A stretch of DNA of 64,000 bases, taken from NCBI GenBank assembly GCA_035645275.1, contig DASQMX010000026.1, positions 248,001 through 312,000 on the forward strand. Direction: 5' to 3'. Positions 44,297 to 52,710 of this stretch are shown one piece after another. The translations under genes were made by a program, and so were the position numbers. The notes under the pieces were generated by a model. It ran no database searches. It was not told where the DNA came from and saw only the letters and a list, made by a program, of their open reading frames with translations. This stretch comes from Paranoxybacillus sp035645275. GTDB lineage: Bacteria > Bacillota > Bacilli > Bacillales > Anoxybacillaceae. Numbering within the stretch: the stretch's first letter is position 1; each line of letters begins with the position of its first letter.

Positions 44297-45538
44297 ATGA
44301 GCCTGTTTGAACAAAACCTTGAAAAATATGCAGCGCTTGCTGTTCGCGTTGGCGTTAACATTCAAAAGGGACAGACTCTGTTTGTCACCGCACCGCTAGA
44401 GGCGGTTGAACTTGTCCGCAAAATTGCCGTCAAAGCATATGAAGCCGGCGCTAAGCACGTATACGTCGAATGGGGCGATGAAGAGCTTACATACATTACA
44501 TATAAACATGCGCCAGATGAAGCGTTTCATGAATTTCCGAAGTGGAAAGCCCAAGCGAGAGAGCAGCTTGTCGAGGAAGGAGCGGCTTTCTTATCCATCT
44601 ACTCGCCGAATCCGGACTTATTAAAAGACATTAACCCGGAGCGAATTGCGAATTTCAACAAAGCAGCTTCAACAGCGTTAATGAATTACCGCAGCGCCTT
44701 AATGGCAGACCGCAATTGCTGGTCGATTATTTCCGTGCCAACTCCAGCTTGGGCGAAAAAGATTTTTCCGCACTTAAACGAAGAGGAAGCAATTGAAAAA
44801 CTATGGGACGTCATTTTCGATGTCACCCGCGTCAGCTTACAAGACCCGATCCAAGCATGGCAGGAGCATAACGACCGCCTCGCGAAAATGGTTGAGTACT
44901 TAAATAATAAACAATATAAGCAACTCATTTATGAAGGACCGGGAACAAATTTAACAGTCGAGCTTGTCGAAAATCATGTTTGGCACGGCGGCGCAGCCAT
45001 CAGCAAAAGCGGCGTTCGTTTTAATCCGAACATGCCAACAGAAGAGGTTTTCACGATGCCGCATAAAGATGGCGTCAATGGAGTGGTCCGCAATACAAAA
45101 CCGCTCAATTACGGCGGCAACTTAATTGACGATTTTACATTGACTTTTAAAGATGGCGTTGTTGTTGATTTTACAGCGGAAAAAGGCTATGAAACATTAA
45201 AACATTTATTAGACACAGACGAAGGAGCGCGCCGTTTAGGGGAAATTGCGTTAGTACCGCATCATTCGCCGATTTCAAATTCGAATCTGATTTTCTACAA
45301 TACATTATTTGATGAAAACGCCGCATGCCACCTTGCTCTCGGAAAAGCTTATCCGACAAACTTAAAAGACGGAGCGGCCATGTCAAAAGAAGAACTGGAA
45401 CAACACGGCGCAAATGACAGTTTAATTCACGAAGATTTCATGATTGGCTCCGCTGAACTGAATATTGACGGCGTCACAAAAGACGGCAAGCGCGAACCAA
45501 TCTTCCGCAACGGGAATTGGGCGTTTGAATTAGAATAG
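44297..45538 (+). CDS. ampS: M29-family metallo-aminopeptidase (AmpS/PepS)
   Basis: The 413-residue protein matches thermophilic aminopeptidases of the M29 family. It starts FEQNLEKYAALAVRVGVNIQ; metal-site residues are in NMPTEEVFTMPHKDGVNG, LGEIALVPHHSPIS, and FDENAACHLALGKAY with the late HEDFMIGSAELNIDG. The enzyme removes N-terminal residues from peptides and uses two metal ions. The ATG follows AAAAGGAGGAAGCTTC. It is monocistronic. Confidence 0.92.
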   Translation: MSLFEQNLEKYAALAVRVGVNIQKGQTLFVTAPLEAVELVRKIAVKAYEAGAKHVYVEWGDEELTYITYKHAPDEAFHEFPKWKAQAREQLVEEGAAFLSIYSPNPDLLKDINPERIANFNKAASTALMNYRSALMADRNCWSIISVPTPAWAKKIFPHLNEEEAIEKLWDVIFDVTRVSLQDPIQAWQEHNDRLAKMVEYLNNKQYKQLIYEGPGTNLTVELVENHVWHGGAAISKSGVRFNPNMPTEEVFTMPHKDGVNGVVRNTKPLNYGGNLIDDFTLTFKDGVVVDFTAEKGYETLKHLLDTDEGARRLGEIALVPHHSPISNSNLIFYNTLFDENAACHLALGKAYPTNLKDGAAMSKEELEQHGANDSLIHEDFMIGSAELNIDGVTKDGKREPIFRNGNWAFELE

Positions 45539-45606
45539 TCGAAATGACAATGTTTTTCCACTTTTCCTTCCTCATAGTGCTCACATATTGGTCACAAACT
45601 GAAAAA

Positions 45607-46028
45607 TTACACTTCAAATAGGTTATCTAACTTTATAGCCACGTCTTCTACATACTTTGGAAAGACGTGGCTATATTGATTTAATGTGATGTGTATAGAA
45701 GAGTGTCCTAATCGTTCAGATATTACCTTTACATTCACATTTTGTTGTATTAACATTGTCGCATACGTATGACATAAATCATGAAAGCGGATAATTGGTA
45801 AAACTAATTTTTTAGTATGTTCTTTAAAACGTTTTGATCAATAGGGTTATCCTTGTACAAATCATCATCATTAAATTGCAAAGCGTATTTTTCTTTTTTT
45901 AACTATTCAATCATTGTGAATAGTTCTAGCTCCTGTGCTTGTTTTAGCACCTGCCTTAAACTGTTTTTCGCTTGTATCTAATTTTGTCGTACATAAATAA
46001 TCGTATACAGTTAATGTAGACGGGACTC
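45607..46028 (-). pseudogene. tyrosine recombinase (integrase) remnant
   Basis: From left to right on the gene: an N-terminal-like LTVYDYL...TTKLDTSEKQ, then in another frame RQVLKQAQELELFTMIE, a stop, and KKEKYALQFNDDDLYKDNP. After a further frameshift the catalytic end follows: LPIIRFHDLCHTYATMLIQQ and VISERLGHSSIHITLNQYSH. The conserved HxLR arginine has become cysteine, and the nucleophile region retains Y. It is the relic of a phage or conjugative-element integrase. Confidence 0.8.
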
Positions 46029-46150
46029 TTAAAACGCAATCGATGTGATGGTGATCGCTACCGGAATAGGAGAACCGATGACGGTATTGGTGGACGTGTT
46101 CATCACATAAATCGTATGAGCATTGCCATTTGTGACATAAGCCCGCGTAC
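46029..46150 (-). pseudogene. YVTN-type beta-propeller repeat fragment
   Basis: About 40 codons read RAYVTNGNAHTIYVMNTSTN and then TVIGSPIPVAITI before a stop. This is one blade of a YVTN repeat protein, usually a surface protein. No signal peptide or further repeats remain. Confidence 0.6.
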
Positions 46151-46351
46151 ATCAATATGCCCAAATTTGATAAATTCCTTACCTATAGTTTAAAAAACTG
46201 CACCAGAGCCAAAAATCGATTTCGATTGGACAAATACTGATTTTTATTAATTTGGTTGACTTGTCCAATGCAAATATTTTTTAAGAACATAATTTAATAG
46301 AGAGATTTCATATTTAACAATCTCTACTACTCAACGGGAGGTGAGCAATTC

Positions 46352-46615
46352 ATGAATTATGACTATCAAGGTTATGGAGTCCCTGGTTATGGCTACGGCT
46401 ATGAATATCCTAGTTATTGCTGCTACGGTTACGGTGCTCCTGGTTATGGCTATGGATATCGTGGTTGTGGCTGCTGCGGTTACAGAGCCCCTGGTTATGG
46501 ATACGGATGTCCTTATGGCGGCTCGGGGAGTTTTTTTGGCAACTTTGGAAATAGTTTTGGGATAATTTTTGTTATCTTCTTTTTACTGATTATCATATTC
46601 GTCATCGGATTCTAA
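46352..46615 (+). CDS. Gly/Tyr/Cys-rich YjcZ-like small membrane protein
   Basis: The 87-residue protein has a head of imperfect APGYGYGY and YGYGAPGYGYGY repeats with cysteines in CCYGYG and CGCCGYRAPG, then a glycine linker and a C-terminal helix IIFVIFFLLIIIFVIGF. The helix end is the hallmark of YjcZ/YhzE sporulation proteins, but the long Tyr-rich repeat head is unusual. GGGAGGTGAGCAATTC precedes the ATG. A spore-coat or membrane role is an inference. Confidence 0.7.
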   Translation: MNYDYQGYGVPGYGYGYEYPSYCCYGYGAPGYGYGYRGCGCCGYRAPGYGYGCPYGGSGSFFGNFGNSFGIIFVIFFLLIIIFVIGF

Positions 46616-46795
46616 TCGAGAAACGAAAACGCTTCTAGACAACCATACTCGCTTTTTATTTCACGTTTCTTAATCCTATATTCCCTCTCTAATATATTAC
46701 ATTCAACATAACAACTATATCGAATATGTAACATTGAGAATGCTGATTTTAGTGTACATCATTACACGGATACGCATTTTTTTAACTGATACCTT

Positions 46796-46858
46796 ATGAA
46801 CCTCTCCCACCTACGCGTTGTTTAGAGGTGGGAGACTTCTCGGTGAACATGTTAAATG
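46796..46858 (+). repeat. solo IS200/IS605-type right-end hairpin, copy 2
   Basis: ATGAACCTCTCCCACCT, a variable loop, AGGTGGGAGACTTCTCGGTG and AACATGTTAAA repeat the element at 17.06-17.12 kb almost exactly outside the loop. No transposase is nearby. Confidence 0.65.
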
Positions 46859-46943
46859 AGGAAACTTATATCTCCTCAGTCTTTTTTTATCCTTCAAAAT
46901 AAAAAAGAGAGCTATTTCTGACTCCCTGTTACATTTTCTATTC

Positions 46944-47210
46944 TTAATTTCCTTTTTCCTCTTTATAAATCTTAGTATGAAGTTTTAACTGCTCTAACTC
47001 TTCTCTATAATGTAGTAAGAGTTTTCGCAGTTCTTTCGTTTGGCTGGAGGTTACAACCTTCCCCTCAGGATTCTTGCCTGTCTTTAAAGTTTGCTTAATC
47101 TCATTCCTAATCGTTACTAGCTTTTGTCCCGTCTCTTTCACTGTCTTAGTCTGATAGGTCCGCATCATATTAATTAGCATATTCTTAGCATCATGAACTT
47201 TTTTATTCAA
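46944..47210 (-). CDS. hypothetical coiled-coil protein
   Basis: The 88-residue product is helical and basic (MRTYQTKTVKETGQKLVTIR, then RKLLLHYREELEQLKLHTK). The TTG start was chosen because GGAGGTG lies seven bases before it; longer in-frame starts lack such a site. No family was recognised. Confidence 0.5.
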   Translation of the reverse strand: MNKKVHDAKNMLINMMRTYQTKTVKETGQKLVTIRNEIKQTLKTGKNPEGKVVTSSQTKELRKLLLHYREELEQLKLHTKIYKEEKGN

Positions 47211-47283
47211 CTGCCCACCTCCAAGTTTTGCAATTCTCAAACATTGTATTGCAATGGCACTTCTTATTGAAGAAGGAGAAACC

Positions 47284-47376
47284 ATGAATTACTTGCGACA
47301 ATCAAATCCGAAAGAATCAGTGAAATTTTTTGATAACTATGAAGATGCTTTTAAATGGTTAAGTTGCCTGTATTAG
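47284..47376 (+). CDS. possible 30-residue peptide
   Basis: The frame MNYLRQSNPKESVKFFDNYE...LSCLY is preceded by GAAGGAGAAACC, a good site, and is divergent from the coiled-coil gene. It may be a real small protein or the scrap of a larger one. Support is the ribosome binding site alone. Confidence 0.35.
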   Translation: MNYLRQSNPKESVKFFDNYEDAFKWLSCLY

Positions 47377-47446
47377 CTAAAAATGAAGAACGTTAAAATC
47401 AATATAAATATTTAACAAAACAAAAAATAAAAAACCTAACAACATA

Positions 47447-47482
47447 AAAAAGGAATCCCCTTAAAAAGAAAAGGGAATCCCC
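47447..47482 (-). terminator. terminator of cspB
   Basis: GGAATCCCCTT and AAGGGAATCCCC form an imperfect stem. On the reverse strand it ends in CCTTTTTTATG. Confidence 0.5.
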
Positions 47483-47498
47483 TCCTCCCAAATTTCAA

Positions 47499-47699
47499 TT
47501 AATTCTTTCTTACATTAGTAGCCTGAGGTCCGCGGTTACCTTGTTCAACATCAAAAGTAACTTCTTGACCTTCTTCTAAAGACTTAAAGCCTTCACCTTG
47601 AATAGCTGAGAAGTGAACGAATACGTCTTCTCCACCTTCAACTTCGATAAATCCAAAACCCTTGTCAGCGTTAAACCATTTTACTTTACCGTTTTGCAT
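47499..47699 (-). CDS. cspB: cold shock protein
   Basis: The 66-residue protein has both RNA-binding motifs, KGFGFIEVE and DVFVHFSAI, and the usual start QNGKVKWFNADKG and end GPQATNVRKN. It binds single-stranded nucleic acid. AGGAGG lies before the ATG, and the long upstream region fits the structured cold-shock leader of such genes. Confidence 0.95.
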   Translation of the reverse strand: MQNGKVKWFNADKGFGFIEVEGGEDVFVHFSAIQGEGFKSLEEGQEVTFDVEQGNRGPQATNVRKN

Positions 47700-47947
47700 G
47701 AAAAAATCCTCCTAAAATGTACCTTCATGTACATATCCATTTTTAACCATTTCGCAAGTAATAAAAAGACGTAAAAAACTGCAACCCCTGAGGAGATTTA
47801 ACCTTGCTATCCCCTTGGAAGTTACAGCATGTTTAAATCTCTAATTGTATTAAAAGTAAAATGGTTTAAAACCACTATAACACTTTTCTAACATAAAAGC
47901 AAAAATATTCCGTTATTTAGAATCAATTTATGCCTCTTAGGAATTTA

Positions 47948-48108
47948 TTACAGATTGTATTCACTATTCGGGGCTATTAATGCCTTGTTTCCTTTCCTTG
48001 TTCGTTCCGTGTAATTTTTGACCTGAATGTGATAAAAAAACTCCTGAAGCGCACCATCTAATAACATGAAAAAATCCACCTTTGCGTAGAAAGTCAATTT
48101 CTTATGCA
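47948..48108 (-). pseudogene. integrase N-terminal fragment
   Basis: The 53 codons (MHKKLTFYAKVDFFMLLDGA, QEFFYHIQVKNYTERTRKG) resemble the core-binding domain of tyrosine recombinases, which start with this kind of helix and NYxxRTxKGY. The frame then ends. It is a separate relic from the C-terminal integrase fragment 2 kb to the left, or the displaced start of that gene. Confidence 0.5.
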
Positions 48109-48183
48109 TTGGATGGATATCGTAACGTAGGATGATGATTTTTAGAATGTATGTAGCTTGTCGACTTTGTCTACAGTCTGAAA

Positions 48184-48212
48184 GGAGCAGCATACATGCT
48201 GCTCCTTTTTTG
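48184..48212 (+). terminator. rho-independent terminator
   Basis: GGAGCAGC and GCTGCTCC form an 8-bp stem over six bases, then TTTTTT follows. It insulates the following amine oxidase gene from upstream transcription. Confidence 0.75.
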
Positions 48213-48301
48213 CATATCTGTACAATCTAGCTGAATAAGATGACAGTAAGCCCTCTTTTTGTCAGTTCACGGTCTGATGGGCATTGTAGAGGAGGAAAGA
48301 T

Positions 48302-49786
48302 ATGTCAAGCTACATATATCCTGAGTTATCAACTGAGCAAATGATTTCGATCATCAGAAATGGACTTCCAAAAACCCAAATTCCCAAGAAGATCATCATT
48401 GTTGGCGCAGGTATGGCAGGACTAGTCGCGGCCTCTTTGCTTAAGGAAGCTGGTCACGATGTGACCATCCTTGAATCTTCTGAAAGGATGGGAGGACGGA
48501 TCTATACGTTGCGAGCCGATTTTAGGGATGAGCAGTATCTTGAAGCTGGTGCGATGCGTATTCCTAATACTCATTTGTTGACTTTGGAATATATAAAAAA
48601 ATTTCGCCTACCCGTTAATACGTTTATCAACAGTACTCCTAACGACATTATCTATGTTAGAGGAATCAAAACTCGTTTAAAGATATACGAACAGAACCCT
48701 GATATATTGGACTTTCCGGTAGCCCCACATGAAAGGGGGAAAACCGCTACGGAATTGCTTCAAGCAGCAATAAAACCCGTAACAGATTTTATTAACCAAA
48801 ACCCGCGAAAGAATTGGCCTTTGGTCGTAAAAGAATTGGATAAATACTCGATGCAAGCTTATTTGAAATATAACCCGTTTGGAGTCCCGTTATCTCAAGG
48901 TGCCATAGATGTACTCAAAGTAATTCTTACGCTGGAAGGATTTCCAGAGCTTTCTTTCCTAGAACTTTTACGTGAATTAACGATCTTGTTTGCCCCTAAT
49001 ATTCGCTTCTATGAAATCACAGGCGGTAACGACCAACTTCCTAAAGCATTTACCTCTCAATTGAAAGATAATATCCTGTACGGACGAAAGGTGAAAAGAA
49101 TTGTGCAGCACGACAACCAAGTAACGATTCATTCTGTCCATAAAATCTTGGAGCCATTTGAAATCACCGGTGATCTTGCGATTGTGACCATTCCTTTTTC
49201 AGCCTTACAATTTGTGGATGTTGAACCGCGTGACTCTTTTTCGAGAAACAAATGGAAGGCAATTCGGGAACTTCACTATGTAGGCTCTACGAAGATTGGC
49301 ATCCAGTTTAAAAGAAGGTTCTGGGAAAAGGAAGGTATGTATGGTGGAAGAACAGTTACTGATCTCCCTATTACGTATGCTCAATACCCGAGCCATGGTC
49401 TCGGTACATCAGAACCAGGTGTTGTTATGGCTAGTTATACATGGGAGGATGATGCTATACCTTGGGACAGTTTGCCCCATGAAGAACGTTTGGAATATGC
49501 ATTAAAAAACTTAGCTATCATCCATAGTAAACAGGTGTATGATGAGTTTGTAACAGGAGCGAGCCACAGTTGGGTTCGAGATCCGTATACTGCTGGAGCT
49601 TTCACGATGTTTAAACCAGAACAGGCAATGGAACTATCCCCCTATATTTCCACTCCCGAAGGAAGAGTTCATTTTGCTGGCGAACATACCTCATCTACCC
49701 ACGGTTGGATCCAAGGTGCAATCGAGTCCGGAATACGTGTTGCATATGAAGTCAACAACTTACCAAAAGCTCCCTATAAGTCCTAA
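48302..49786 (+). CDS. flavin monoamine oxidase / L-amino acid oxidase family
   Basis: The 494-residue protein has the FAD dinucleotide fold KIIIVGAGMAGLVAASLLKE, then ESSERMGGRIYTLR and LEAGAMRIPNTH, and the C-terminal FAD motif GRVHFAGEHTSSTHGWIQGA. This is the flavin amine oxidase family, which includes L-amino acid oxidases with the same GAMRIP motif. The reaction would release H2O2 and a keto acid or aldehyde. GGAGGAAAGAT precedes the ATG. No signal peptide was seen, so it is probably cytoplasmic. Confidence 0.88.
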   Translation: MSSYIYPELSTEQMISIIRNGLPKTQIPKKIIIVGAGMAGLVAASLLKEAGHDVTILESSERMGGRIYTLRADFRDEQYLEAGAMRIPNTHLLTLEYIKKFRLPVNTFINSTPNDIIYVRGIKTRLKIYEQNPDILDFPVAPHERGKTATELLQAAIKPVTDFINQNPRKNWPLVVKELDKYSMQAYLKYNPFGVPLSQGAIDVLKVILTLEGFPELSFLELLRELTILFAPNIRFYEITGGNDQLPKAFTSQLKDNILYGRKVKRIVQHDNQVTIHSVHKILEPFEITGDLAIVTIPFSALQFVDVEPRDSFSRNKWKAIRELHYVGSTKIGIQFKRRFWEKEGMYGGRTVTDLPITYAQYPSHGLGTSEPGVVMASYTWEDDAIPWDSLPHEERLEYALKNLAIIHSKQVYDEFVTGASHSWVRDPYTAGAFTMFKPEQAMELSPYISTPEGRVHFAGEHTSSTHGWIQGAIESGIRVAYEVNNLPKAPYKS

Positions 49787-50007
49787 TCATTAATAAAAAA
49801 GAGAATAATAGTGTAGGAACATTCTCTTCCCATTCTGTGTGTAATTATACTTTTACCCGATTTGTACAATACTAAAACTTACAATGATTCACAGGATCGT
49901 TAACATCATTCGCGTTATCGATCGTCATATTACTGCAAATTCCCATTTACATTAAAATGGTGACGAGTTTTTATGTTGCTAAATAAAGTGAGAAAAGGAG
50001 AATTGAT

Positions 50008-50898
50008 ATGCTAACAAACGATTTAGATTTTCGATTAGAACCACGTTTGAAAGAACTTTATGAACAACATAAAGAACGAGCAAAGAAAATCGATTGGAGC
50101 TATCATGAGTTTTTACCATGGGATAAGGGAATGGACTTTAAAAGAGTTCCTTGGGATGAAAGTCAAGTTACTCTTCCTTCTGGTGTGATTACTGCTATTG
50201 AGACAGCTCTATTAACAGAAGTAAACTTACCATGGTTTACTACCTATTTATCCGAAACCTTTAAAGGATCCCTTTCGGTTATTACAGATTTTATCCATAC
50301 TTGGACTTCAGAAGAAGATCAACATTCTGATTTATTGGAGACTTATTTGCTGCTCACGCGAAATGTTGATCCTAAACGATTGCATGAATTAAGAAAATCA
50401 GTCGTTGAGAATGGATTTACCGCTAATTTTCATACCCCCATTGAAGCGATGACGTATACGACGCTACAAGAGCTTGCAACGATGGTGTTTTACAATAATG
50501 TAGCGAAGGTTGCAAGTAAGCATGATCCAGAACTTGCTACGTTATTACGCCGTCTTGCCAAAGATGAGACACTCCATTATGCGTTCTATCGGGATGTCAT
50601 TCGGGAGCATTTGGAATTGGAACCGAATTATTGCTATCACATTGCCAACGTGATTATGAATTTTAAAATGCCGGGTGCTGTGATGCCTGACTTTGAAAAT
50701 CGAATGGCTGTCATTGCAAAAGAAGCGAATTATGGTCCGCTTCAATATTTTGATCAAGTGCTTGATGTAATTGTTGATTATTGGAGATTAAAAGACTTAC
50801 GACCAATTGCACCTCTAGCTGAAAAAGCAAGAATTGAAATTTTAGAATATCATGCAAGGATGAAAAAAATACGTGATAGATTTTCAAGGAGCAACTAA
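50008..50898 (+). CDS. acyl-ACP desaturase-type di-iron protein
   Basis: The 296-residue helical protein has the ferritin-like di-iron ligands of acyl-ACP desaturases: IETALLTE, then TSEEDQHSDLLETY (EExxH), TLQELA and AKDETLHYAFYRDV (the second ExxH). Known members introduce a double bond into acyl-ACP using O2 and ferredoxin. Many Bacillaceae use membrane desaturases instead, so this soluble type is noteworthy. AAAAGGAGAATTGAT precedes the ATG. It is downstream of the amine oxidase, separated by about 220 bases. Confidence 0.85.
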   Translation: MLTNDLDFRLEPRLKELYEQHKERAKKIDWSYHEFLPWDKGMDFKRVPWDESQVTLPSGVITAIETALLTEVNLPWFTTYLSETFKGSLSVITDFIHTWTSEEDQHSDLLETYLLLTRNVDPKRLHELRKSVVENGFTANFHTPIEAMTYTTLQELATMVFYNNVAKVASKHDPELATLLRRLAKDETLHYAFYRDVIREHLELEPNYCYHIANVIMNFKMPGAVMPDFENRMAVIAKEANYGPLQYFDQVLDVIVDYWRLKDLRPIAPLAEKARIEILEYHARMKKIRDRFSRSN

Positions 50899-51002
50899 TT
50901 AATATTCTTAGATTTACAATCCATATGTCGGATTCTGCCCCTTTACTTTTATCGTTTTACAATAAAAAGCTCTCTTCCCTAGGTAGGAAAGAGAGCTTAA
51001 AA

Positions 51003-51076
51003 CGTCCCAGGAGAGATTCGAACTCCCGACCGACGGCTTAGAAGGCCGCTGCTCTATCCTGCTGAGCTACTGGGAC
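51003..51076 (-). tRNA. tRNA-Arg (anticodon TCT)
   Basis: The reverse strand folds with acceptor GTCCCAG/CTGGGAC, anticodon loop CTTCTAA and T-loop TTCGAAT. CCA is not encoded. Last gene of the cluster in transcription order. Confidence 0.95.
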
Positions 51077-51123
51077 ACAGTATTAAAATTATATTTGATT
51101 TTGCTGATACTTTCTCAGTTTTT

Positions 51124-51362
51124 ACCGCCACCCCACTCTCAGTAAGCCTATTCAAGAAGCGGTTCGAGTGGTGGACTGTAGTTTTTAGTTTGAGGCTTAT
51201 TTTATCCCGTCCCACTCTCAGAAAGCTTATTCAAGTAGCAGCTCGAGTGGTACGCTGATGTATTGCTTCGCAGCTTATTCGGACCCGTCCCAATCTCGGT
51301 AAGCTTATTCAAGAGGTGGCTCGATTGGTACGCTGTAGTTATTCCAAAGATGCTTACTCGGA
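51124..51362. repeat. three degenerate ~80-bp tandem units inside the tRNA cluster
   Basis: Each unit has CCCACTCTCAG (or CCCAATCTCGG), then AAGCTTATTCAAG, GGCTCGAGTGGTACGCTG (variants), and ends in GCTTATTCGGA-like sequence. The three start at about 51124, 51205 and 51283. The array is followed directly by a fragment of tRNA-Arg, so it may have arisen by duplication of a tRNA end and its spacer. Confidence 0.75.
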
Positions 51363-51364
51363 CG

Positions 51365-51382
51365 TGCTGAGCTACTGGGACA
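51365..51382 (-). pseudogene. tRNA-Arg 5'-end fragment
   Basis: TGCTGAGCTACTGGGACA repeats 18 bases of the tRNA-Arg gene (acceptor stem and D-arm) exactly. The rest of a tRNA is absent. Confidence 0.8.
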
Positions 51383-51399
51383 TGAGATATTTAATATGG

Positions 51400-51473
<74 letters not shown>

Positions 51474-51480
51474 TTAATGG

Positions 51481-51551
51481 AGCGGGTGATGGGAATCGAA
51501 CCCACGACATCAGCTTGGAAGGCTGAGGTTTTACCACTAAACTACACCCGC
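51481..51551 (-). tRNA. tRNA-Gly (anticodon TCC)
   Basis: Acceptor GCGGGTG/CACCCGC, anticodon loop CTTCCAA and T-loop TTCGATT are intact on the reverse strand. Part of this gene is duplicated at 51680-51716. Confidence 0.95.
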
Positions 51552-51679
51552 ATTGTTTGCTCATTCTTCTATAAGTTATCTCTGCCACGCACCTACCATG
51601 CCTCTTCCTCTACCAGCTAATTCGAAGATGATTGATGCGTCGAGGCAACTCGTCGCTCATTCATGGATGTATCGCTCGT

Positions 51680-51716
51680 GGCTGAGGTTTTACCACTAAA
51701 CTACACCCGCATTGTT
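51680..51716 (-). pseudogene. partial duplicate of tRNA-Gly (TCC) 5' half
   Basis: Thirty-seven bases are identical to 51521-51557, covering the acceptor, D-arm and part of the anticodon stem plus six upstream bases. The 3' half is missing, so it cannot make a tRNA. Confidence 0.9.
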
Positions 51717-51718
51717 GG

Positions 51719-51789
<71 letters not shown>

Positions 51790-51797
51790 ATTTGAAA

Positions 51798-51869
51798 AGC
51801 GGAAGACGGGACTCGAACCCGCGACCCCCACCTTGGCAAGGTGGTGTTCTACCACTGAACTACTTCCGC
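51798..51869 (-). tRNA. tRNA-Gly (anticodon GCC)
   Basis: Acceptor GCGGAAG/CTTCCGC, anticodon loop TTGCCAA and a T-loop with TTCGAGT are intact on the reverse strand. Confidence 0.95.
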
Positions 51870-51876
51870 GTATTGG

Positions 51877-51948
51877 CTGGGCTAGCTGGATTCGAACCAG
51901 CGCATCACGGAGTCAAAGTCCGTTGCCTTACCGCTTGGCTATAGCCCA
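51877..51948 (-). tRNA. tRNA-Gln (anticodon TTG)
   Basis: Acceptor TGGGCTA/TAGCCCA, anticodon loop CTTTGAC and T-loop TTCGAAT are intact on the reverse strand. Confidence 0.95.
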
Positions 51949-52021
51949 TTGATCAATCATCTTGAATAAACATCTCAGAACTAACTTCGTGAATTAGCAC
52001 CGCAAGACGATATTTTGAAAA

Positions 52022-52100
52022 ATTTCTGAAGGAAATTTTGCGAAATATCGTCGACATTGAACATTTCTGTAAGGAAATCCGGAAAATTATCCGACATTGA
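52022..52100. repeat. two ~40-bp tandem repeat units between tRNA-Gln and tRNA-His
   Basis: Both units start ATTTCTG, continue AAGGAAAT and end in CCGACATTGA or TCGACATTGA. Inside the first, CGATATTTTG and CGAAATATCG also form an imperfect hairpin. No gene is present. Confidence 0.65.
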
Positions 52101-52178
52101 TATATCAACAGCTTTTTGTACTAATTATATCATTTGAACCATTATTTAAAAATATTTTATAAAAGGATATGTAAATGG

Positions 52179-52252
52179 GGCGACTAGTGGGAATCGAACC
52201 CACGAATGCCAGAGCCACAATCTGGTGCGTTAACCACTTCGCCATAGCCGCC
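52179..52252 (-). tRNA. tRNA-His (anticodon GTG)
   Basis: The extra G at position -1 is encoded and pairs with C73. The anticodon loop is TTGTGGC and the T-loop TTCGATT, on the reverse strand. Confidence 0.95.
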
Positions 52253-52261
52253 ATCTCTTGG

Positions 52262-52332
52262 CAGGGGCAGTAGGAATCGAACCCACACCGGAGGTTTTGG
52301 AGACCTCTGTTCTACCATTAAACTATGCCCCT
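52262..52332 (-). tRNA. tRNA-Trp (anticodon CCA)
   Basis: Acceptor AGGGGCA/TGCCCCT, anticodon loop CTCCAAA and T-loop TTCGATT are intact on the reverse strand. Confidence 0.95.
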
Positions 52333-52359
52333 ATCTCTCTTTTTATGCTTATCGTAAAA

Positions 52360-52444
52360 TGGTGGAGGGGGACGGATTCGAACCGCCGAACCCAAAGGGA
52401 GCGGATTTACAGTCCGCCGCGTTTGGCCACTTCGCTACCCCTCC
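52360..52444 (-). tRNA. tRNA-Tyr (anticodon GTA)
   Basis: A long-variable-arm tRNA with acceptor GGAGGGG/CCCCTCC (7 bp with one wobble-like shift), anticodon loop CTGTAAA and an encoded 3' CCA. It is the first tRNA in transcription order. Confidence 0.93.
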
Positions 52445-52710
52445 ATATATTTTAAAACAAGCAAGAATTATTATATTCAAATAAAAGGTGTTGTCAATAT
52501 ATTTTCATATAAAAGTTTGATAAAAACTGCTTGATAGAATGATGACTCTCTCAACTTACCACAATCTATTGTTTTTGTCAATATATTTTTCAATTGTGAC
52601 AACCTATAAACAATATCATAGCGCGTCTATTATTATTTGCGTATAATTTTATCATAAACGTTAAAATGTATCGACGTATTGCTTAAAGTGTGAAAGGAGA
52701 ATGGCCTAAA

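Noticed and set aside
45636..45673. 12-bp perfect inverted repeat TAGCCACGTCTT/AAGACGTGGCTA, considered as an attachment site or terminator
   Set aside because: It lies inside the integrase coding remnant and has no T-run; the symmetry may be chance within codons for SHVFPKYVEDVA.
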